Made by a program: the position numbers and the translations under genes
From: DATJPR01 sp035506295
GTDB lineage: Bacteria > Bacteroidota > Ignavibacteria > UBA10030 > UBA6906
Direction: 5' to 3'
Assembly (NCBI GenBank): GCA_035506295.1
Contig: DATJPR010000034.1
Coordinates: 1 to 11,920, forward strand
DNA: 11,920 nucleotides
The notes under the pieces: generated by a model
What the model saw: the letters and a program-made list of their open reading frames with translations, nothing else
The model's database searches: none
What the model was told of the DNA's origin: nothing
Shown here: one piece after another, positions 7,465 through 11,920 of the stretch
Numbering within the stretch: position 1 is the first letter of the stretch
Layout of the letters: each line of letters begins with the position of its first letter

Positions 7465-9882
7465 TCATGAGACGCTCTTCGTTTTCTTCGATTCATAGCC
7501 GTACGAACCGTACCCGACGTGATAGCCGTACCCACGGCTCCCGTATGCGAGTTTCGGATCGTACCGGTTTAAGACCAACCCCAGGAAATTCACCCTCTGG
7601 CTCTTCAGCCGTTGACCGAGCGCATCGAGCATATCCCCTGTCGTCGAGCCTGCCTGGATAACCACAAGCACCCCATTCGCGGCACGCGTAAGCGGACCGG
7701 CATCGCTCACCGCAAGCAGCGGAGGCGTGTCGACAATGATCACATGGTACTTGCTTCGGAACTTCTCGATGAGATCCGTCATCGATTTGCTCAAAAGCAA
7801 TTCCGAAGGGTTCTTGACCTCATCGCCGGCGGTGAGGACATCCAGCTTCTCGATGACGTTCTTGTGCACCACGTGCTCGAAACTGGCCGAGTTCTCCAGG
7901 GCATTCGTGAGGCCCGGGCCTCGTTCCAGGGCGTAGAATGTATGAACGGTCGGGCGGCGAAGGTCGGCATCGACCAGCAGGCAGGAACCCTCCATCAGCG
8001 AGAACGACACTGCAAGGTTGGCTGCGATGGTGGATTTCCCTTCCTGGGGATTCGCGCTGGTGATGGCGAGAACGCCGAGAGGATTCCTGTCAAGCTTGTC
8101 TTGAATGGCTGCGCGGAGGTGGCGATACCCTTCGGCATCCGACAGAAGTGGGTTGAAATACGTCACAAGCCGCCGGTCGAATGCCTTCCCGGAGTCCGGG
8201 GCCATCGTCGATGCAAATCCAAGCCCGTTTGTTTTCCCCATCTGCTGAATGACCCCGATAGGGATGATCCCCAGGCGCTTCAGGTCGTTAGGTGAGCGCA
8301 ATTTGGTGTCGAGCGACGAGCGCACGAGCACGATCCCGAGGCCGAGCGCGGACCCGAAGAGGAGGCCTATCGCGAGGTTCAGGAAAGGCCGCGGGCTCAC
8401 CGGTTCAAGAGGAACCGCTGCGGGGTCGAGGACCTCGACGGAGCCGAGCTCTGAACTCTCCGTGATTCCCGCTTCGTTGAATTTTTCTTCTATGAGGAGG
8501 TACAGCTTTTCGCTGCTGATCCTCGTTCGTTGGAGCTTCGCGAGTTGAATGCTCTTCCTGGGAATTTGATTGAACTGGCGGTCGTAATCCGTGATGACAC
8601 TGCTGAGCGCTTTTTTCTTGGCGACGAGTCCGTCAAGTTCGATCTGTTGCTCGATGATGCGTTGCTTCAACTCGCCGAGTACGCCGGCGGTTCCCTGCGC
8701 GAGAGAAGCGTCGCGACTCTCCGGAACGATCGACCCGAGGAAACTCTGCGTCCTGCTTGCAAGCGTCTGCTTCAGCTTGCCGATATTCCGCTCGAGATCT
8801 TTGAGTTTGTCGGCGGTCATTCCTACCCGCTCCGTGGCCTCCTCGCTGCTTTGCGCGAGGATCAGATCGCGCTGAACTTCAAGCCGGGCAATCTGACCTT
8901 GCAGGATCTTCAGGTATTCGTCGCTGGATTCTCCCAGGGATCTTGCGACGTTCGGCTGCTGCGTCGCAAGTTCCGCATTGAGCGACGACAGCGTCTTTTG
9001 TGCTGAGGCGATATCCACCTCCAGGCCGTCCCGTTCTGCCTCGAGCTTGGAGAGCTGATTCACGACGCGTTGGGTTTCGGCATCCAGGGAGACCATCCCC
9101 GAGTTTGTCATGTAGTTCTGGAGCGTCCGTTCGGCATTCTCAAGCTGTTCATGCTTGTCGGCCAATTGCCCCTCAAGGAATTCCCGCATGAGGCGTGACC
9201 TCTTCCTGCTGATCGTGAGATCGCGCTGCGCATACGCCTCCGTGTACGTGTTTGCAATGAGCGCCGCCTCCTCGGGGTCGCTGCTTCGGACAGTCACCCG
9301 CATGACGTCCGAATCCTTGACGGGGGAGAAATCGACGGCCTTCGTAAGGCGTTTGACTGCTTGTGCGGTCGGGCTGAGCTCCCACTGACCCGACTGCTTG
9401 TTGAATTCCCGGATGATGGCAATGGGGCGCTGGCGTGCCTCATCGACGTAGCCCTTCTGGCTCAGCATACGGACCACAGCTTCGGAGAGGGAGTGCGAAC
9501 GGAGGGTTTCGAGCTCATGCGTCACCCGACTTACCGCGTCCGAGCCTGTGATGTCAATGGACCGCAACGCGGAAGCATTGGATCTGGCGTCGACCGCCAC
9601 CGTTGCTGTCGCCTCATAGACCGGTTTGGAGAAAAAAGTATACAACCCTGTCAGCAACACGACGGCCGCAGTGGATCCCAGGATGATCCATTTGCCTCTC
9701 CTGAGCACGATGATGAGCTCCTGGAGGGTCCATTCGTTCGCGTGGGGGCTATTGTTCGATGGCCCGTGTTCCGAGTCTCTATCCATGGGGGTCACTATCG
9801 ATTGTGAAGAACCTTCAGTGAGTGGCAGCGGGCGCAGGTCGCCCTGGTTTCCGACGAGCCCAAGCTCCGCTCTTTCGGCCAC
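7465..9882 (-). CDS. wzc: Polysaccharide co-polymerase / BY-kinase (Wzz domain fused to tyrosine autokinase)
   Basis: Inner-membrane chain-length determinant and export regulator of the Wzc/ExoP type, complete in one 805-residue chain. In order: a Wzz domain with TM1 at about 65-83; a long periplasmic coiled coil at about 220-460; a GNVR-like stretch; a proline-rich PLEPVSPRPF before TM2 (about 501-521); then a cytoplasmic kinase. The kinase has Walker A SANPQEGKST (609-618), Walker A' LLVDADLRRP (635-644) and Walker B VIIVDTPP (714-721). The tail holds seven tyrosines between 774 and 796 (Y774, 780, 785, 787, 791, 794, 796), the expected autophosphorylation cluster. Phosphorylation cycling normally controls octamer assembly and polymer length. 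The start is uncertain: GTG 9882 gives the longest frame, while ATG 9786 removes 32 residues and places the Wzz domain nearer the N-terminus, as is usual. Neither has a strong ribosome site. No phosphatase gene is in the window. Confidence 0.93.
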   Translation of the reverse strand: MAERAELGLVGNQGDLRPLPLTEGSSQSIVTPMDRDSEHGPSNNSPHANEWTLQELIIVLRRGKWIILGSTAAVVLLTGLYTFFSKPVYEATATVAVDARSNASALRSIDITGSDAVSRVTHELETLRSHSLSEAVVRMLSQKGYVDEARQRPIAIIREFNKQSGQWELSPTAQAVKRLTKAVDFSPVKDSDVMRVTVRSSDPEEAALIANTYTEAYAQRDLTISRKRSRLMREFLEGQLADKHEQLENAERTLQNYMTNSGMVSLDAETQRVVNQLSKLEAERDGLEVDIASAQKTLSSLNAELATQQPNVARSLGESSDEYLKILQGQIARLEVQRDLILAQSSEEATERVGMTADKLKDLERNIGKLKQTLASRTQSFLGSIVPESRDASLAQGTAGVLGELKQRIIEQQIELDGLVAKKKALSSVITDYDRQFNQIPRKSIQLAKLQRTRISSEKLYLLIEEKFNEAGITESSELGSVEVLDPAAVPLEPVSPRPFLNLAIGLLFGSALGLGIVLVRSSLDTKLRSPNDLKRLGIIPIGVIQQMGKTNGLGFASTMAPDSGKAFDRRLVTYFNPLLSDAEGYRHLRAAIQDKLDRNPLGVLAITSANPQEGKSTIAANLAVSFSLMEGSCLLVDADLRRPTVHTFYALERGPGLTNALENSASFEHVVHKNVIEKLDVLTAGDEVKNPSELLLSKSMTDLIEKFRSKYHVIIVDTPPLLAVSDAGPLTRAANGVLVVIQAGSTTGDMLDALGQRLKSQRVNFLGLVLNRYDPKLAYGSRGYGYHVGYGSYGYESKKTKSVS

Positions 9883-9917
9883 AGGTGCGGCCTAGCTTCG
9901 GAGAACGGCTATGCACA

Positions 9918-9943
9918 GGACGTATGAAGCGGGACGTATGAAG
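9918..9943. repeat. 12-bp direct repeat pair
   Basis: GGACGTATGAAG occurs at 9918-9929 and again at 9932-9943, a 14-bp period with a 2-bp spacer. It lies between the heptamer array and the kinase start, in the likely leader of the kinase gene. It could be a regulator site or a slippage duplication. Confidence 0.7.
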
Positions 9944-9948
9944 AAAGA

Positions 9949-10040
9949 TGACAGCGCACAGCAGACAGCGGACAGTAAACTGATAGCGGACAGCTGATAG
10001 TAAGCTGATAGCAGACAGCTGACAGTGGACAGTTAACAGT
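9949..10040. repeat. Heptamer tandem repeat array, 12 units
   Basis: The 92 bp divide exactly into twelve 7-bp units of pattern NNAYAGY (TGACAGC, AGACAGC, GGACAGT, TGATAGC and variants). Two 4-bp interruptions occur, AAAC at 9977-9980 and AAGC at 10002-10005, both directly before a TGATAGY-type unit. On the minus strand, the direction of the flanking genes, the unit reads RCTRTCN in most copies. It sits in the 178-bp gap between the antiterminator gene and the longest kinase frame. Short tandem heptamers are known in other phyla (for example cyanobacterial STRRs). Whether this one is a genome-wide dispersed family or a local control element cannot be told here. Confidence 0.9.
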
Positions 10041-10060
10041 CGAACGTCAGCGGGAAAGAG

Positions 10061-10600
10061 CTATATATGGAAATTCGCGACGGCCGATTCTTCAGCCGTC
10101 ACCTTCTCAACACAGTCTTCTGTGATTTCCACCGAAAAGGACTGCGCAATCGATGACAGGGTGATGACCAGGCGTGCGTGGCCTCGGGTCTCGATGATGT
10201 ATCCTTCGAGTCCGGTAAGAGGGCCGGATGTCACACGTACCCTGTCGCCGGCGCTGTAATACGGCTCGCGCTGGACTTCTCTCGGGTGTTGAAGCGCCGA
10301 CCGCACCCACTCGATCTGATAGTCGGGTACACACACCGGTTTCCCGCTGAACTCGACAAACCTTACAACACCGGTCGTCTCGAGGATCTCGACCTTCCTT
10401 CGGAGATTCGTGTGGACGAAGAGATAACCCCGGAAGAGAGGCTCCTCGACAAGCTTCTTGCGATCGCTCCAGACGTGGAGCTCTTCAATGAGTGGGAGAA
10501 ACGATTCTATCCCCCGATCGATGAGGCAGGCGTGCGACTTTTTCTCGAATCGCGATCGAAGAACCAGCGCATACCAAAGCGGATCTATGGAATTAGTCAT
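10061..10600 (-). CDS. NusG-family specialised transcription antiterminator (UpxY/RfaH type)
   Basis: Predicted elongation factor that binds RNA polymerase and suppresses pausing or termination across the long polysaccharide operon. The 179-residue protein has an N-terminal NGN domain (about 8-100) starting PLWYALVLRSRFEKKS, with a central PLFRGYLFVHTN (54-65). A C-terminal KOW domain follows (about 115-165) with SAGDRVRVTSGPLTGLEGYI. It is the length of RfaH/UpxY proteins and lies at the head of a wzc-wzx-wzy-GT cluster, the classic place for such paralogues rather than housekeeping nusG (which normally sits beside secE and ribosomal protein genes). ATG 10600 is preceded by AGGA at 7 nt, and that site overlaps the stop codon of the upstream zinc-ribbon gene, so the two are probably translationally coupled. 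No E. coli-like ops element was recognised upstream. Confidence 0.93.
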   Translation of the reverse strand: MTNSIDPLWYALVLRSRFEKKSHACLIDRGIESFLPLIEELHVWSDRKKLVEEPLFRGYLFVHTNLRRKVEILETTGVVRFVEFSGKPVCVPDYQIEWVRSALQHPREVQREPYYSAGDRVRVTSGPLTGLEGYIIETRGHARLVITLSSIAQSFSVEITEDCVEKVTAEESAVANFHI

Positions 10601-10607
10601 CCCCTGG

Positions 10608-10611
10608 TCCT
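10608..10611 (-). promoter_or_regulatory. Ribosome binding site of the antiterminator, overlapping the preceding stop codon
   Basis: AGGA on the minus strand shares bases with the TAG stop (10610-10612) of the zinc-ribbon gene and lies 7 nt before ATG 10600. This arrangement favours re-initiation by ribosomes finishing the upstream gene. Confidence 0.55.
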
Positions 10612-10864
10612 AATGCGCGATGTAGAGCGCAACCATGAGCGCGAGGACACAGAATATCACCAGCAGTCCCGGCGGGACCTCGCCGTTGCGGAGATCAGTC
10701 CAGCCCAGGCTCAGCGCCCATGCTTCCCGCCCGCAAGAATCGCATCGCACTCTCTGGCAGGGGATGACCAGTCGGAGCAGCCGAATCTTGAGGCTGTAGT
10801 CATAGGTGCGTTGCATTTTCCCCGGCGGGAAACAATACTTGCACAAACTTTGTACTCTCGTCAT
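10610..10864 (-). CDS. Small zinc-ribbon protein with C-terminal membrane anchor, unknown function
   Basis: I do not recognise a named family. The 84-residue product carries two CXXC knuckles, C8-KY-C11 and C41-DS-C44, plus an extra C36, which fits a zinc ribbon. After a polar linker it ends in one hydrophobic helix (about 65-83, GLLVIFCVLALMVALYIA) with only a histidine behind it, suggesting a tail-anchored protein with the ribbon in the cytoplasm. The start at ATG 10864 is favoured by a strong GAGGGGAG site 5 nt upstream. The frame stays open to 10999, but the extra residues look non-coding. The gene ends 9 bp before the antiterminator ATG, whose ribosome site overlaps its stop. Context suggests a part in controlling, or membrane-localising, expression of the polysaccharide operon, but that is inference. 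Coding status is supported by the ribosome site, the CXXC spacing and the coupling. Confidence 0.72.
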   Translation of the reverse strand: MTRVQSLCKYCFPPGKMQRTYDYSLKIRLLRLVIPCQRVRCDSCGREAWALSLGWTDLRNGEVPPGLLVIFCVLALMVALYIAH

Positions 10865-10869
10865 GCCTG

Positions 10870-10877
10870 CTCCCCTC
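10870..10877 (-). promoter_or_regulatory. Strong ribosome binding site of the zinc-ribbon gene
   Basis: GAGGGGAG on the minus strand, 5 nt before ATG 10864. It is the best Shine-Dalgarno match seen in the operon, and it fixes the start at 10864 rather than at the upstream in-frame ATGs (10882, 10999). Confidence 0.65.
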
Positions 10878-11143
10878 AGCATTCCGTGCAAGCGATGCGG
10901 CAGCACGGTCGGCATTCTTCTTTGACCTGTGTCCAATGAAACCGTAGAGTGCACGCGAGACGGCATCGGTATGCCTCTTGCGCTTTCAGCTTTGCTCAAT
11001 GGGTCTCGAGCCTTTCCGGGAAGATTCCTGTCTGCGCGGTGACATACGGCTCGTCCTCACGGACTGCCGACGGCCATGTTCGTTCCTGCAAATGGCTGTA
11101 CGACGGCCGCCGCTCTGTACGTACAATCAGAGTACTCGTTCAC

Positions 11144-11163
11144 CCTTCGAGAACACTCGAAGG
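11144..11163. other. Perfect hairpin in the presumed operon leader
   Basis: CCTTCGAG, loop AACA, CTCGAAGG: an 8-bp uninterrupted stem with a 4-nt loop (loop UGUU in a minus-strand RNA). No T-run follows on either strand, so it is not a standard intrinsic terminator. It lies 280 bp upstream of the zinc-ribbon start. It could be a leader pause or recruitment hairpin for the antiterminator, or chance. Confidence 0.6.
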
Positions 11164-11284
11164 CAACCTCACTGCGTTAGGGGAGCTGGGAGGTTTGGGT
11201 ACTGCTAGTTCTTGGATGTAAAGAGCTGCGGAGAAGCTGCAGGTCGTACACGCTATGTTGCGCCATACAAACCGTCGGCTGCAA

Positions 11285-11303
11285 CATCATTGTGATAATG
11301 ATG
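11285..11303. other. Small inverted repeat (possible operator)
   Basis: CATCATT, 5-bp centre GTGAT, AATGATG: two perfect 7-bp arms. The size and AT content suit a dimeric regulator site in an otherwise GC-rich stretch. It lies downstream of the candidate promoter at 11437-11465, on the path to the zinc-ribbon gene. No regulator is identified. Confidence 0.35.
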
Positions 11304-11436
11304 AAGCGCCTTTCACATTCGACCCTGCAAATCCAACAAGATGTGAAGAGGTGGGGAGCGGAGTGATACCGCGGCGGTCGCCTGTTTCTCTATCAATCAT
11401 TGCAATTCGGTGCCGCTGCGGAAAACTTCTGTGAGA

Positions 11437-11465
11437 AAAGTACCACGGGGTGAAACCAATGTCAA
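11437..11465 (-). promoter_or_regulatory. Candidate promoter driving the polysaccharide operon
   Basis: On the minus strand, a perfect TTGACA (11460-11465) is followed by a 17-bp spacer and TACTTT (11437-11442). The -10 matches the housekeeping consensus at only three of six positions; with the next bases it reads TACTTTTC, partly like the Bacteroidota TAnnTTTG box. Direction and position suit transcription of the whole minus-strand operon with a leader over 500 nt. Promoters of this phylum are hard to call by eye. Confidence 0.35.
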
Positions 11466-11670
11466 GGCATACGTCCCAAGCCTCGATCATGTTGCCACGA
11501 TTAGCAGATATTCGGAGAGAGGGCGAGGTGCGGTTGTGACACGGGTCAAGATGCGTAATTTCGAACACAACAGGCGGAGCATCGTTCCGGACCTCTCCCC
11601 GCCCAAAAGATGGCGGGCGAGCCCCCGTCCCTTTCTCCAACCCCTCGGCGTGTGCAGACAAGGAAGCCGT

Positions 11671-11698
11671 GTAGGGACGTTGCATGCAACGTCCCTAC
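11671..11698. repeat. 28-bp perfect palindrome (REP-like element)
   Basis: Half-site GTAGGGACGTTGCA is followed immediately by its exact reverse complement TGCAACGTCCCTAC, with no loop and no extension beyond 28 bp. It starts 37 bp beyond the stop of the PA14 gene. GTAGGG...CCCTAC palindromes are a recurring dispersed intergenic repeat style in many bacterial genomes, so a REP or mini-mobile element is likely. It could also form a strong 3' hairpin protecting or ending the PA14 transcript, though no T-run follows. Confidence 0.85.
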
Positions 11699-11735
11699 TG
11701 CAGTTCAGAATTGGGAATCAACGATATTGGCGTTC

Positions 11736-11920
11736 TCAATGCCGAAGCCATACCTTGCCAATATTCTTTGCCCACCCCGCCCCTTTCGCAACACCGAGCG
11801 TCAGCACCGCGTCTCCCGTCTTGTTGAAGTACTGCACCTCGATCTGATGCAGGCCCTGCGCGAGCGGACAGTATCCGCTCTTCTCCGTCAGCGCATGGAG
11901 TCCGTCGACATCAACGATGA
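11736..11920 (-). CDS. PA14-domain protein, C-terminal fragment (5' part outside window)
   Basis: A minus-strand frame enters from the right edge (first full codon at 11918-11916) and stops at TGA 11736-11738, giving the last 60 residues. The text IVDVDGLHAL, CPLAQGLHQIEVQYFNKTG and DAVLTLGV fits the end of a PA14 domain: the dGLH turn, the AGxHxIxVxYF strand and the final Leu-rich strand. PA14 is a beta-barrel carbohydrate-binding module often attached to secreted glycosidases, lectins or heme-domain proteins. The chain ends WLRH only about 15 residues after the last PA14 strand, with no T9SS sorting domain. What lies N-terminal, and whether the gene belongs to the polysaccharide locus, cannot be seen. 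It runs in the same direction as the operon but is separated from it by about 870 bp. Confidence 0.75.
   Translation of the reverse strand, partial: IVDVDGLHALTEKSGYCPLAQGLHQIEVQYFNKTGDAVLTLGVAKGAGWAKNIGKVWLRH

Larger units (their letters stand above)
10865..11735. other. Long intergenic region / probable operon leader with no convincing gene
   Basis: About 870 bp between the zinc-ribbon gene and the PA14 gene. Open frames here (for example minus 11287-11685, plus 11410-11847, plus 10949-11221) show no family resemblance, are rich in Arg/Ser/Pro as expected of chance frames in GC-rich DNA, and in one case run through the 28-bp palindrome. The region holds a candidate minus-strand promoter (11437-11465), a small inverted repeat (11285-11303), a perfect hairpin (11144-11163) and a palindrome (11671-11698). 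No tRNA, rRNA or riboswitch class was recognised. A transcript from the candidate promoter would have a leader of over 500 nt. Confidence 0.6.

Noticed and set aside
7440..7535. Upstream extension of wzx into the kinase gene
   Set aside because: The 32 extra residues are unlike Wzx N-termini, overlap the kinase tail by 71 nt, and lack a better ribosome site than ATG 7439.
9949..10040. CRISPR array interpretation of the repeats
   Set aside because: Units are only 7 bp with no unique spacers of CRISPR size, and no cas genes are present.
10178..10939. 253-codon plus-strand open frame antisense to the antiterminator and zinc-ribbon genes
   Set aside because: It is the antisense shadow of two minus-strand genes with clear domains; its own translation shows no fold.
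10922..10950. Plus-strand promoter-like TTGACC-17-TAGAGT
   Set aside because: No plus-strand gene follows it, and the -10 is poor; probably chance.
11598..11617. CCCGCC / GGCGGG stem with an 8-nt loop
   Set aside because: Only 6 bp, all G/C, and without a T-run; common by chance in GC-rich DNA.
11287..11685. 132-codon minus-strand open frame
   Set aside because: Runs through the 28-bp palindrome, has chance-like Arg/Ser/Pro-rich composition, and shows no recognisable motif or ribosome site.
11410..11847. 145-codon plus-strand open frame
   Set aside because: Crosses the palindrome and lies antisense to the PA14 fragment, whose minus-strand reading is clearly protein-like. No motif seen.

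Overview
The window looks like part of an accessory surface-polysaccharide locus from a GC-rich member of the Bacteroidota/Ignavibacteriota (FCB) lineage. The main taxonomic clue is the type IX secretion (T9SS) C-terminal sorting domain on the first gene, with an NSPNPFNPST motif and an ending like KGCLLVR. That wording is typical of Ignavibacteria-like genomes. The placement is inferred from motifs, not from a search.

Layout, left to right. (1) Positions 2-1306, plus strand: the 3' part of a T9SS-exported right-handed beta-helix protein, whose 5' end lies outside the window. (2) Positions 1315-10864, minus strand: one compact gene set, read right to left. It runs: an 84-residue zinc-ribbon/membrane-anchor protein; a NusG-family (UpxY/RfaH-type) antiterminator; a 178-bp spacer holding twelve heptamer repeats; a chain-length determinant fused to a BY-kinase (Wzc type); a Wzx flippase; a Wzy polymerase; a GT4 and a GT2 glycosyltransferase; and a secreted, possibly lipid-anchored, beta-helix protein. 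The last gene is a paralogue of gene 1 and converges on it with only 8 bp between the stops. (3) Positions 10865-11735: about 870 bp with no convincing gene. It holds a candidate minus-strand promoter, a perfect 8-bp-stem hairpin and a 28-bp perfect palindrome. (4) Positions 11736-11920, minus strand: the last 60 codons of a PA14-type carbohydrate-binding protein entering from the right edge.

How the genes fit together: the two glycosyltransferases would extend a lipid-linked repeat unit, Wzx would flip it, Wzy would polymerise it, and the Wzc-type kinase would set chain length and drive export. The NusG paralogue would keep RNA polymerase processive over the roughly 9-kb operon. The terminal beta-helix gene overlaps the GT2 gene, so its product probably acts on, or binds, the exported polymer. 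The initiating phosphoglycosyltransferase, the outer-membrane exporter (Wza type), sugar-nucleotide genes and the kinase's phosphatase are not in this window.

The parts least explained by known modules are the zinc-ribbon/TM protein translationally coupled to the antiterminator, the heptamer array between the control genes and the structural genes, and the convergent pair of beta-helix paralogues with different export routes.
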